Shown here piece by piece: positions 8,941 through 18,700 of a stretch of DNA of 64,000 nt; the stretch's first letter is position 1, and every line of letters starts with the position of its first letter. The notes under the pieces were generated by a model. It did no database searches. It saw only the letters and a program-made list of their open reading frames with translations, and was not told the origin of the DNA. A program made the translations under genes and the position numbers. Source of the stretch: an uncultured Saprospiraceae bacterium (GTDB taxonomy: Bacteria > Bacteroidota > Bacteroidia > Chitinophagales > Saprospiraceae); contig CALJOK010000076.1 of assembly GCA_937981555.1 (NCBI GenBank), positions 1 through 64,000 of the forward strand, read 5' to 3'.

Positions 8941-9975
8941 TTAAAACTTCTTCTCCCGAACTTGTTTTTTATTGATTTTAGAAATCGAAGTAGCTCCCGC
9001 AAGTTGCATATTTCTCACTAATTCAGTTTGCAAAATATCCAAAACCTTTTCAACTCCTGCCTGTCCATCTGTCGCTAAACCATAAATATAAGGTCGTCCA
9101 ATTCCAACCGCAGTTGCCCCCAAAGCTAATGCTTTAAAAATATCAGTACCTCGACGAATGCCTCCGTCGATCAAAATTGGAATAGCTCCGTTGATGGTTT
9201 TTGAAATTTCTTCTAGCACTTCAATCGTACTCAAATCACTTTCTAACTGTCGTCCACCATGATTCGAAACGATGATTCCATCTACTTCATAATCTAGCGC
9301 AAGTGCGGCATCTTCGGCAGTCATGATTCCTTTGAGTAAAAGATTCATGTTGTAATTTTTTTTGAACCAAGGAATAAAATCCCACGTCAATGTTGGATCA
9401 AAATCAGCTCCTCCGTCTTTAAAATTACCAAGAGTATTTTCCGTTCGCATACTACCCGTAAGAATTTCAATGTGCTTTTCTCGATTACCAGGAACGGGAA
9501 CGTCGACGGTCAAAACAATCGTTTTACAATTATTCTTTTGTGCTTGGTCGAGTAGGCGAGTAGTGGTTGTTCTGTCTGAGGTCGTGTATAATTGGAACCA
9601 TGGTGGCGAGTCAACTGCTTCGCAAATTTCTGAAAATGATTTGCTCGTTACCGTCGAGGCAACGGATAAAATATTTTTTGTAGCAGCAGCTTTGACCGCT
9701 GGAATTTCTCCGTCTTTATGAAATAATTCTTGAAATCCTACAGGGGCTAAAAAAATCGGACTAGCATATTTTTTTCCAAACAACTCCATCGAGGTATCTA
9801 CATTTGTTACATCAATTAATCTTCGAGGACGAATTTGGAAATGTTGATAAGCTTCGATATTTCGCTTAAAAGTTCTTAAATCATCTGCCCCACCAACGAG
9901 GTAGTCGAAGGCATGTTGAGTTAAGTTTTCCTTGGAGGTATTTTTAAAATCCCAGATGTTTTGGAAGTTATTCAT
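8941..9975 (-). CDS. FMN-dependent alpha-hydroxy-acid oxidase/dehydrogenase
   Basis: The 344-residue protein is a complete member of the (S)-2-hydroxy-acid oxidase family (glycolate oxidase, L-lactate dehydrogenase LldD). The catalytic base lies in the motif SNHGGRQL (His239), the phosphate-binding strand is LIDGGIRRGTDIFKALALGA followed by VGIGRPYIYGL, and FMN contacts VASTVTS and FQLYTT are present. It would oxidise a small 2-hydroxy acid to the 2-oxo acid; substrate (lactate, glycolate or other) cannot be told from sequence. No signal peptide is present. A 10-bp inverted repeat lies just upstream of the start and may be an operator. Confidence 0.9.
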   Translation of the reverse strand: MNNFQNIWDFKNTSKENLTQHAFDYLVGGADDLRTFKRNIEAYQHFQIRPRRLIDVTNVDTSMELFGKKYASPIFLAPVGFQELFHKDGEIPAVKAAATKNILSVASTVTSKSFSEICEAVDSPPWFQLYTTSDRTTTTRLLDQAQKNNCKTIVLTVDVPVPGNREKHIEILTGSMRTENTLGNFKDGGADFDPTLTWDFIPWFKKNYNMNLLLKGIMTAEDAALALDYEVDGIIVSNHGGRQLESDLSTIEVLEEISKTINGAIPILIDGGIRRGTDIFKALALGATAVGIGRPYIYGLATDGQAGVEKVLDILQTELVRNMQLAGATSISKINKKQVREKKF

Positions 9976-9994
9976 GATCTCAATTGTATAAAAT

Positions 9995-10027
9995 AGTACT
10001 GTTAGTGTTCAATGTGTTAACAGTACT
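9995..10027 (-). promoter_or_regulatory. Inverted repeat, possible operator or leader hairpin
   Basis: Arms agtactgtta (9995-10004) and taacagtact (10018-10027) are perfect inverted repeats with a 13-base spacer, starting 20 bases upstream of the oxidase start codon. A shorter dyad tgttgttcaaca follows at 10028-10039. Position fits either a repressor site or an RNA hairpin in the leader. Confidence 0.4.
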
Positions 10028-10230
10028 TGTTGTTCAACATTCAAAAGAAAAAAACTAATGTATTAACAAAAGTTAAGTTTTTTACAAAAAAGTCAATTCC
10101 TTCTTTTATTTGATTTATTAAAATTAATTTTAATAGACGTAGGGGCAAGCTTAATTATTGTCGTCATAGTTGTAACTAAAGGTTAGAGAAAAACACTAAC
10201 CGAATAGAACACCTTCGTTTTAACCCAGTT

Positions 10231-10259
10231 CAAAGATAATTTATACATCATAGTCGAAA
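10231..10259 (-). promoter_or_regulatory. Candidate promoter for the hydroxy-acid oxidase
   Basis: On the minus strand TATCTTTG (10238-10231) matches TAnnTTTG exactly, and TTTC at 10259-10256 stands 17 bases upstream as a near -33 element. The implied leader is about 250 nt and would include the inverted repeat at 9995-10027. The rest of the 372-bp gap holds nothing else recognisable. Confidence 0.35.
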
Positions 10260-10347
10260 AATTGTTTTTACCTTTTTTTATAAAAACTATTTTACGATCA
10301 TCTTTTTAAGAAACTCTGTTATTTAAAATTTCTAAAACCAATTTCTA

Positions 10348-12030
10348 ATGAAAAAGAATTACTTATTATTCACTCTTCTCATTTTTACTCTTCAAATTTC
10401 TACAGCTCAATTAAGTCTTGAGGTTTATAATATTTTCCAAAATAAATGTATGTCTTGCCATAGCAATGCAGATCAGCAAGGTGGTTTGGACTTAGAAGGT
10501 GCAGGTGCCAATGTTGCGCTGAAAGCAATCAATGTATATAATAATCTTGTTGGAAAAACGCCTAACACCAATGCTCATGCCATTGCAGAAGGCTACCAAT
10601 ATATTTATAAAGGTCGCCCAGATTTGAGTTATTTATTTCGGAAAATAAATGGAACACTTGAGCCGACGATCGTATTAGATGCAAGTGTGGAAGGCGATCA
10701 AATGCCACTCTACCAACCTGAGTTAACTGATATTGAAAAGGAATTAATTCGTCAATGGATTCTTCTCGGAGCGCCTGCTCAAAATAGCGATGCACAACTT
10801 GAAACTGCTTACGTTGACCAAATTCCACAATTGATTAACGAGTATTATAATGGAAATGGATTAGCTAGTTTTCCAAATGGAGCACCTCCTGCACCAGATC
10901 CATCAGAAGGATTTCAAGTGAAAATGGGACCATTTTATTTAAATCCTGCTGGACAGAATTTTTCAGAAATGGAGTTGTTTCAAAAGTATGCTTTAGACCT
11001 TCCTGCAGATGTAGATGTGAATCGAATTGATATGCAAATTTCTTCCTCATCTCATCACTTCATTATTTATAATTTTCCAGTTGCTTTTGCTGCGAATAGT
11101 ATTGATCCAGGATTTAGGTTAGATCCTGATCATAGTGCGATAAGTTTGACAACAGCGGTTCAAGAGGCAACTGATTTGGTTTTACCAGAGGGAACTGCGT
11201 TCATTTGGGATAATGATATTGTGTTGGATTTAAATTCACATTACATTAATTACGATGCCTCGAATACTTATCAAGCGGAAGTTTATTTTAATGTGTACAC
11301 TCAACCAGTAGGAACTGCCATCCAAGAAATGAAAACGGATTTGCGTTTTAAAGATGATATTTATATTCCGAATAATGGGAACCAATATGATTTTGATAAA
11401 TCAGAAACTAGTGCAGGTACTCGTTACGTTTGGGGACTCATGGGACATACTCATCAATGGGGAACTGACTATAAAATGTACCTTCGGAATTTTGATGGTA
11501 GCAAAGGAGAACTGATTTATGATGCATCCTGCTCTTTGGATGGTGCACCTGGATGCGTTTCGCCATTCTTCGATTATCAACATATTCCAATTTTATATTT
11601 CGATAACTTATATCCTTTACCAATGAATCCAGGTTTTATTCATTCGGCAAGTTATGTAAATAATGGACCGAATAATGTCTGGTTTGGACCAACGTCGGAT
11701 GATGAAATGATGGTTATGGTGATGATGTACACTTCAGATACAACTGGGCTAAATTTGTCGACGAGTTTAGAAGATATAGAAGACCTTAAACAAGACGTTC
11801 AAGTTTTTCCAAATCCAATGTATGACGAAGCAACGGTGGTCTTACCAGAAGGAATGACTGATGTTCGGTTTTCTCTTTTTAATGCAACAGGGCAAGAAGT
11901 GAAGCGGATGGAAAGTATTTATAACAATACATTTACAATCAAAAAGAATAACCTGCCAAAAGGAATTTATTTTTTCAGAGTGGAAGATGAAAGCGGGAAA
12001 TATGCTACTGGAAAGATTTCGATAGAGTAG
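10348..12030 (+). CDS. T9SS-sorted cytochrome c-like/PHM-like copper monooxygenase protein
   Basis: A signal peptide (1-20) is followed by a haem-binding CMSCH motif (residues 34-38) in a short cytochrome c-like domain (about 22-150). The central part resembles type II copper ascorbate-dependent monooxygenases (PHM fold): paired histidines SSHHFIIYN (His236, His237) and GHTHQWG (His367, His369), plus a C-terminal region with MMVMVMMY that fits a copper-methionine strand. Residues about 485-560 form a T9SS type A sorting domain (FPNPMYDEATV through GIYFFRVEDESGKYATGKISI). It should be exported and attached to or released from the cell surface. The enzymatic reaction is an inference from motifs; no substrate can be named. 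Confidence 0.75.
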   Translation: MKKNYLLFTLLIFTLQISTAQLSLEVYNIFQNKCMSCHSNADQQGGLDLEGAGANVALKAINVYNNLVGKTPNTNAHAIAEGYQYIYKGRPDLSYLFRKINGTLEPTIVLDASVEGDQMPLYQPELTDIEKELIRQWILLGAPAQNSDAQLETAYVDQIPQLINEYYNGNGLASFPNGAPPAPDPSEGFQVKMGPFYLNPAGQNFSEMELFQKYALDLPADVDVNRIDMQISSSSHHFIIYNFPVAFAANSIDPGFRLDPDHSAISLTTAVQEATDLVLPEGTAFIWDNDIVLDLNSHYINYDASNTYQAEVYFNVYTQPVGTAIQEMKTDLRFKDDIYIPNNGNQYDFDKSETSAGTRYVWGLMGHTHQWGTDYKMYLRNFDGSKGELIYDASCSLDGAPGCVSPFFDYQHIPILYFDNLYPLPMNPGFIHSASYVNNGPNNVWFGPTSDDEMMVMVMMYTSDTTGLNLSTSLEDIEDLKQDVQVFPNPMYDEATVVLPEGMTDVRFSLFNATGQEVKRMESIYNNTFTIKKNNLPKGIYFFRVEDESGKYATGKISIE

Positions 12031-12062
12031 TTTTAAAAGAAACTTATTTTATAAAAAAGGAA

Positions 12063-12098
12063 AGAACCAATTCATTCAATGAGTTGGTTCTTTTTTTG
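12063..12098. terminator. Bidirectional terminator
   Basis: The stem agaaccaa(t)tcatt/aatga(g)ttggttct spans 12063-12091, with A-rich sequence on the left and seven T on the right. It lies between the convergent PHM-like gene and the 131-residue hypothetical gene. Confidence 0.75.
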
Positions 12099-12144
12099 AG
12101 ACTGATATGTTAGGGAAATAAACTGTTAAGTATACATTTTAATT

Positions 12145-12540
12145 TTACTGTGATGCTTGTCGAATTCCAATATTATTCCATAGTTCTTTTTGAAAATCTG
12201 CTTTTGGAAAAGCTTCATAATTATTATAAAGTTTGACCATGGAATCAATGGATAAATCCGGCGAATGTTTTTTGAGTAATAATAATTTTTCAATAGTGTC
12301 TTCGCATTCTTGAATTACTCGATTTGCTTGTTGATTTTGTTGAGCAATGCTTTTGTAAAAATCAATAGCTTCTTTGAGTGTAGGCGAAATGTTTTCTTCG
12401 TCGACAATCGTCTCTTGGTTGAGCATCAATCGAAGTTGTAGTGTTTCTAGTGTATCGCCTATCTTTAAAAGAATACCCTTCTTCAAATTTTCAATCATAC
12501 AGGGGGTAAATTTTATGTTAAAAATTTTCGATTTTCTCAT
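12145..12540 (-). CDS. Hypothetical protein, helical
   Basis: I do not recognise this 131-residue protein. It is predicted to be mostly helical and charged (for example IGDTLETLQLRLML and ECEDTIEKLLLLKK), with no signal peptide or membrane helix. The start is uncertain: Met15 (12498) is an alternative to the first ATG, and neither has a clear ribosome-binding site. It lies alone between convergent and co-directional neighbours. Coding potential is supported by normal amino-acid use and a proper terminator on its 3' side. Confidence 0.5.
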   Translation of the reverse strand: MRKSKIFNIKFTPCMIENLKKGILLKIGDTLETLQLRLMLNQETIVDEENISPTLKEAIDFYKSIAQQNQQANRVIQECEDTIEKLLLLKKHSPDLSIDSMVKLYNNYEAFPKADFQKELWNNIGIRQASQ

Positions 12541-12868
12541 AATCGAAAGATGTAAAAAAAATCGTGTGACAGGCCTTCCTTTTTTTTTTGATAAAAGTAG
12601 AAAACTTGACTTTTATCAAATCAAGCTCTCTCTTTTATCTTTTGGAACAAACGGTTTTGGAATGGCTCTCTATTTAAAAAGAACTCTTTTTTGAAATAGT
12701 GTTAGAAAGAAAACTTTCTTTAATGTGTGAAGGGATTCTTCATTGTTGTGTATCGGAAAGGTAAAATTGCAGTTCAGTTTTTTTTTATAAAAAATGCGAC
12801 TTTTGTGACAATTATATTTAGGTGGAAATGAAAGTAGAAAAATGATATTTATTAAAAGATTTGTTATA
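12541..12868. other. Intergenic region
   Basis: No gene is visible. A 9-bp inverted repeat gataaaagt/acttttatc (about 12589-12618) lies upstream of the hypothetical gene and may be regulatory. The sequence ttttggaatggctc at about 12656 weakly echoes the segments at 3302 and 7756. Confidence 0.35.
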
Positions 12869-12921
12869 AAAAACTAATAGCCAGCTAGTTGTGTAACTAG
12901 CTGGCTATTAGTTTTTATTTT
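12869..12921. terminator. Perfect 22-bp hairpin terminator
   Basis: Arms aaaaactaatagccagctag(tt) at 12869-12890 and its exact complement at 12895-12916 enclose the loop gtgt. It has T-tracts in both directions and closes the molybdopterin oxidoreductase transcript. A 22-bp mismatch-free stem is longer than most terminators in this window. Confidence 0.85.
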
Positions 12922-12934
12922 TTTTAGAAAAAAG

Positions 12935-15229
12935 CTAGGTTGTATTTCTTTTAAAAGTGACTAAAACTTGCTTCGAAGCAGGTGTATGACTTTTGCGTGC
13001 ATATTGATTTATCGGTACTAAAACATTTGCTTCAGGAAAATAAGTTGCCATACATTTTCGAGGAATATCATATTCGACGATCATAAAATGAGGAGCAACT
13101 CTTTCTACTCCTTCGTGATGATTGTACAAATCAATAAATTCTCCTGCCTTCAAATTTGCTTCTTTAATATCTTCGACATTCATCATCACAATTCGGCGAC
13201 CATTGTAAATGCCACGATAGCGATCATCCAATCCATAGATAGTAGTATTAAATTGATCATGCGTACGAATGGTCATCATGATAAATTCACCATTTTTCAA
13301 ATCATGTTTTGGAACTGGGTTAGTGGTGAAATTTGCTTTACCAGTTTTGGTTTTAAAATCTCCATCACGAGCACCATTCGGCAAATAAAATCCTCCGTCA
13401 TTTCTTACCCGTCGATTGTAATCATCAAAACCTGGAATCGTATTTTGAATCGCTTCTCGAATGCGATCATAATCTTCGATTAAATGATTCCAATTGGTCT
13501 TAGAATTTTTCAAAGTTGCTGTGGCAAGTTTTGCAACGATGGCTGGTTCGCTTAATAAATGTTTGGAGGCAGGCGTCAAACTACCTCGCGAAGCATGCAC
13601 AATTCCCATGGAGTTTTCAACACTTACAAATTGCTTTTGTCCATTTTGCGAATCTAATTCTGTTCTTCCGAGGCAAGGTAAAATGATAGCAGTTTTTCCA
13701 GTTATCAAATGACTTCGATTGAGCTTAGTAGAAACTTGAACAGTCATTTTACAATTCTGCAAAGCCTTGGCAGTAAACTCTGTGTCGGGAGTTGCGGAAA
13801 GAAAATTTCCTCCCATTGCAAAAAATATTTTCGCTTTTCCTTTCGACATTGCTTTGATTGCTTCGACGGTATCATAACCATGTTCTCGTGGTGGTTCGAA
13901 TTGGAAATTCTCTTTTAGCTTATCTAAAAAAGCAGGTTTTGGTTTTTCCCAAATTCCCATCGTTCGATCACCTTGCACATTACTATGTCCTCGAACGGGA
14001 CAAGTTCCAGCACCAGGTTTTCCAATGCTACCTTTTAATAACAATAGATTTACAACTTCTTGAATATTGTTAACACCGTTTTCATGTTGAGTCAAACCCA
14101 TGGCCCAACAGACGATGAGTTTTTTATTTTCTAAAATTAATTTAGTTGCCTGATGAATTTGAGAAATACTAATTCCACAATCTTTTGCGAGCGTTTCTAC
14201 ATTTGCTTTTTTTAATTCTTCAATAAAATTTTCAAAGCCATGCGTATTTTGATTGATAAAGTCATGATCGAAAACTGTCCCCGGTTTTTTCTCCTCTTCA
14301 TCGAGCAATAATTTCATGATCGCTTTAAGCAACGCCACATCACCATTGATATTTACTTGCAAAAATAAATCAGTCAATTGCGTTCCACCTCCAATCCAAC
14401 CAGATACGTTTTGTGGATTTTTAAATTTGATTAAACCCGTTTCTGGCAATGGATTGATGGTGATAATTTTTGCGCCATTTTGTTTTGCTTTTTGCAAAGC
14501 GGAGAGCATTCGAGGATGATTTGTTCCAGGGTTTTGTCCAATGACGATAATTAAATCAGTCACATAAAAATCTTCCAATCGAACACTTCCTTTTCCAATT
14601 CCAACTGTTTCTGAAAGTGCAACTCCACTTGACTCATGACACATGTTGGAGCAGTCAGGCATATTATTCGTTCCGTATTCTCGCACGAATAATTGATATA
14701 AAAATGCAGCTTCATTACTTGTCCGCCCACTCGTGTAAAAGATGGCTTCGTTCGGCGAATCCAATTGATTTAATTCTGAACCAATGTGTGCAAAAGCATC
14801 ATCCCAACTGATCTCTTCATAGTGCGAACTTCCTTCTCGCAAGATCATCGGATGCGTCAACCGTCCACTTTTGCCTAATTGGAAATCAGACCATTGAGAT
14901 AATTCTGCGACGCTATTTTTTTTAAAAAAATCGGAAGTGATTCGTTTGCTGGTTGCTTCCTCTGCAATGGCCTTTGCTCCGTTCTCGCAATACTCTCCAA
15001 TGCCAGATCGATGATCATCAGGGTCAGGCCAAGCGCAACCAGGGCAATCGAAGCCATTCATTTGGTTGATGGAAAAAACTGTTTTGACGCAATTTCCAAT
15101 GGTCAATTCTCCAAGCAAATGTTTGACGGAAGAAACGACTGCGGGAATTCCAGCGGCAGTAGTTTTAGGTGCGCCGATTTTTATTTTTTCCTCTTCGATA
15201 GGAGGAGTAGGGGAGATTGGTTTTTTCAT
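12935..15229 (-). CDS. FdhF/YdeP family molybdopterin oxidoreductase
   Basis: The 764-residue protein belongs to the FdhF/YdeP branch of the DMSO reductase superfamily. An N-terminal Cys cluster (DCPGCAWPDPDDH and a later EYCENGAKA, about residues 61-85) is typical of this branch, followed by the molybdopterin body with FYTSGRTSNEAAFLYQLF, NMPDCSNMCHESSG, a VCWAMGLTQHENGV loop and KPGAGTCPVRGHSNVQGD. The C-terminal molydopterin dinucleotide-binding domain contains TIRTHDQFNTTIYG. No Tat signal is present, so it is likely cytoplasmic. E. coli YdeP is linked to acid resistance; the real substrate of this branch is unknown. A small gene 29 bp upstream is probably co-transcribed. Confidence 0.88.
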   Translation of the reverse strand: MKKPISPTPPIEEEKIKIGAPKTTAAGIPAVVSSVKHLLGELTIGNCVKTVFSINQMNGFDCPGCAWPDPDDHRSGIGEYCENGAKAIAEEATSKRITSDFFKKNSVAELSQWSDFQLGKSGRLTHPMILREGSSHYEEISWDDAFAHIGSELNQLDSPNEAIFYTSGRTSNEAAFLYQLFVREYGTNNMPDCSNMCHESSGVALSETVGIGKGSVRLEDFYVTDLIIVIGQNPGTNHPRMLSALQKAKQNGAKIITINPLPETGLIKFKNPQNVSGWIGGGTQLTDLFLQVNINGDVALLKAIMKLLLDEEEKKPGTVFDHDFINQNTHGFENFIEELKKANVETLAKDCGISISQIHQATKLILENKKLIVCWAMGLTQHENGVNNIQEVVNLLLLKGSIGKPGAGTCPVRGHSNVQGDRTMGIWEKPKPAFLDKLKENFQFEPPREHGYDTVEAIKAMSKGKAKIFFAMGGNFLSATPDTEFTAKALQNCKMTVQVSTKLNRSHLITGKTAIILPCLGRTELDSQNGQKQFVSVENSMGIVHASRGSLTPASKHLLSEPAIVAKLATATLKNSKTNWNHLIEDYDRIREAIQNTIPGFDDYNRRVRNDGGFYLPNGARDGDFKTKTGKANFTTNPVPKHDLKNGEFIMMTIRTHDQFNTTIYGLDDRYRGIYNGRRIVMMNVEDIKEANLKAGEFIDLYNHHEGVERVAPHFMIVEYDIPRKCMATYFPEANVLVPINQYARKSHTPASKQVLVTFKRNTT

Positions 15230-15258
15230 TCTAATTATTGTTCGATATTGGATATTCT

Positions 15259-15630
15259 CTAGATTTTCGGATGTGGAAACGAATCACTTTCATCCTCATT
15301 AATTCTTACATGCATGCATTTAAAATCCTTTTCTACTAAAATTCTAACTTGATCCTTTTCAGTAGTTGCGTCTAAATGTTCTATGCCGACGAGTTGAGAA
15401 TCAACCCACATCGTTCCTAATTCTGTTGGAACAAAAATAGTAATGATGCTATCTGAAAAATCGCATTTTAATTTTGTTACTTCAGCGGATTCTAGGACAT
15501 AAGTAAGTTGACCACCAGCAGTTGCTCCAAACTGAATACTATCTTCCACTCGTCCTTTTTCTCTAAATACTTTTACGTCCTGTTGACTCAATCGCAATCG
15601 GATCGAGTTTCCTCTAATTCGTAATTTCAT
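15259..15630 (-). CDS. Small conserved protein co-transcribed with the FdhF-like gene
   Basis: The ATG at 15630 is chosen because the protein then opens MKLRIRGNSIRLRLSQQDV, which looks like a compact beta-sheet start, whereas the upstream in-frame extension (13 residues) is low quality. The 123-residue product is a soluble beta-rich protein rich in charged residues. I believe it belongs to an uncharacterised Bacteroidota family (DUF7009-like), but this is from memory of the N-terminal pattern. The 29-bp gap to the molybdopterin enzyme indicates an operon and suggests a role in that enzyme's maturation or use. Confidence 0.65.
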   Translation of the reverse strand: MKLRIRGNSIRLRLSQQDVKVFREKGRVEDSIQFGATAGGQLTYVLESAEVTKLKCDFSDSIITIFVPTELGTMWVDSQLVGIEHLDATTEKDQVRILVEKDFKCMHVRINEDESDSFPHPKI

Positions 15631-15668
15631 ATGTGTGTTTGTTTTGTTCAAAGTTAGGAAAAATATCA

Positions 15669-15705
15669 AAAAAGCCCTTCTTAAACATCAAGTTTAAAAA
15701 GGGCT
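15669..15705 (-). terminator. Terminator of the reprolysin-like protease gene
   Basis: The stem aaaaagccctt-ttaaac/gtttaa-aaagggct with loop atcaa gives a U-tract in the leftward transcript. It separates the large protease gene from the small gene and molybdopterin enzyme downstream. Confidence 0.75.
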
Positions 15706-15768
15706 CAGAACATGTTAAAATTCAAAAATGAATTTAAACGATGGTCTAATTTTTTTTCTACAAAAAAC

Positions 15769-18700
15769 TTACCGTTGTATCGTCACTCGCTCCGTCATCA
15801 TCTGTTCTTCTGTTTTCACCTGTACAAAATAAATTCCATTCGCAAATCGACTCGTTTGCATTTGAATTAAATCTTGAGAATTTTTCACCATCTTCTCCGC
15901 CAATAATTTTCCTTGCACGCTAAAAATTCGAACAATGATTTCTTCATTGATAGGTTTAGTAAAACCAATATTGATTAAATCATTTGCCGGATTTGGGAAA
16001 ATAGAAATTTCGTTTTGATCCAAAATATCTTCCGTTGCAATCATCACATCTGGATCGAGAACAATATTGAATTGAGGAGTAGCAATTAATCCACCTTCAC
16101 TATCATCAACAATAAATGTGAAACTATCTTCCGTCGAAGCACCTCCATCATGAGTGTATAAAATATTTCCAGCACTCGATGAATTTTGAGTGAATTTATC
16201 ACCGACTTCTAACTCACTAGTGATGAAATATAATTTTCCATTTTCTGGAAGAGTGACAATCGTATAAGTGATTTCCTCTGGACCATTATTTGGATCTTGT
16301 GTCAATAAAAAATCTGAATCAATTGGTCGAGTGGCTGCAGGAGGAAGTGGCATAGTTTCATTGGTAATTAATTCAGGTGGACTCAAATTAGCTTCAGAGC
16401 AAATCTGTAAAGTCCATTCATCTAACTTTCCGCCATTCCCTGCAGTATTGATTACTTCAACTTGAAGTTTCCATTCTCCAAGAGAACTGGTATTGTTAAA
16501 TGTACTTAAAAGGTTATCTTCTAATTTGTAGCTAATCCCCGTATTCACAGGACAATCTGTACCGATAAAAGAAACAGCTTCATCATCCATTCCAAAATTA
16601 AAAGTGTTGGCTTGACAAAAAATAGATGAAAATAACTTGACAGAGACTCCATTAGGATTAACTAAAGTCATGTCAATATCTTTGAAAGCACTATGATTTC
16701 CTTTGATATTAGTAATATTTAAATCATTGATTAATCCATCAACTGGAATGTTAATGACTGATTCAATAGTTGGTAATCCGTTACTTGGAATAGTAACTGG
16801 ACCATCTGAGCTGACTGCATTTGTACATGATAATGACTTAATTGCAAAAGCATTTACTGCAAACCAATCACCAACTTGACATTCGTTCTGAGGTCTAATT
16901 CTCCAAAAATAAATACCGCCAAGATCAAGTTGAGCTCCTCCTTGATAGCTTGTCCCTGTAACTACATTAGTTTCAACAATAGAAGCTGGAGAGAATGAAG
17001 GATCATTGGCAATCTCGATCATGTAATCATCTGCGGCAATACTTTCGTTCCAAGTATAAGTAGGAATTTCGGGAAATCCTCCAGCGCCATTTAGAGGTGA
17101 ATCCATAGAGAAATCTATAAAACTTGTGGCTACTGTTTCATAAACTAAATCTTGGTAAACTGTATCCTCTCCTGGTACATACGACATTAATTGGAATGTA
17201 AAGATCCCATCAGCAGTTGGAACATTATCAGTATTGATAGTCATGGTTGCATCTTCAGATGGCATAATAGGATTAGCACTAAATTCGGCTGTTGTTCCTA
17301 CAGGTAAACCGATTGCTTCAAAATAAACCAAGCTGTCATAATCCAATAAAGAAAGCGTATTGATGTTAACGACAGGTAATTCAGGTAAACATACTTTTTG
17401 GAAAAATGGTCCTGCTGAAACTGAATATCCAGGAGTAGTAGGTTCAACTATTTTGAAATTCACATTTGAAATATCAAAAAAGATATTGTCTGCTGCTTCA
17501 ATTTTTACTCTCGCTAATCCAGTAAGAGCATCAGGAATTACAATAGTATAACTTCCTGTGTTAGCGACATTTTGTGCTAACGAAATTGGATATTCATAAC
17601 CTCCATTAGTTGATAACAATATATTTACATGTTGACAATTGACAAGTGCTGAATCTGTATTGGCAACATCCCAAGTTACTTCTACATAATCTCCCACTTC
17701 AAATGTTTGATTAACATTAGGGTGCGTAACTAAAAATGGACCAGCTGATTCTACTGCCTTAAAAGCAATTTGATCCCAAACCGTTCCACCGCCTCCCCAC
17801 TTGCTATCTCTGACGGTACATCTAAACGTCAAGTCTCTCGCATAAGTTGGAAGAACCTCCGTAATGGAATTTTGATTATTGACAATAGTTCCTATTCTTG
17901 GAAAAATACGAGTTGGATTTTCCGTAGGTATATAACTTCTAAAAGCTGGTGCATTACCCATCGGACTTCCGAGAGGGCTAATTGGCCCTAAATCATATTG
18001 CTCAAAACAATACGTCAAAGTATCATCTGGATTTACATCACTTGCAACTGCGGTCAATTGAAAAGGAGTACTAATTGGAATTTTTAATCCATGGCCAAAA
18101 GGAATATCAACGTCTGGATCAAAATTATCGGAAGGCAATACCATCGCACATGTTCCTGCTCCTTCTCGACTATAACTTTGAATAGACTCGATAGAATTGA
18201 CATGTAAATAATCATCTCCAGAGTTCTGAACATTATTAGATCCACACGCTCCGACATAAGACATAATTGTGGATCCACTTCCTGGTTCGTAAGCATTTCC
18301 ATCACTTAGTTGATCATTTCCATTAGGATCCGTTCCATTCCAAAAAGGAGTACAGTTACTCCAAGGATGTGCAGCACTTAATTGATGCCCTACCTCATGT
18401 GATAAAGTACCTAAATAAAAATTATCACTTGGATTATTATTACAAGAAATTCCACGAGCTTTAGTATCATCAATACATACATTTCCTCCTGACACACCTC
18501 CAATTCCAATTCCATCTAACTGACATGGGAAGGTTTTGAAAAGATGTCCAACATCATAATTCTCAACTCCAACTACTGAATTGATCGTAGTTACACTTTG
18601 GTAAAAAGTACCAAATGCGATTATATTTCCATTGATGTCAGTTGTATTAGTGATCTCGTTACCTTCATAAGGATCGGTATCTGGATCTAAAAATACTAGT

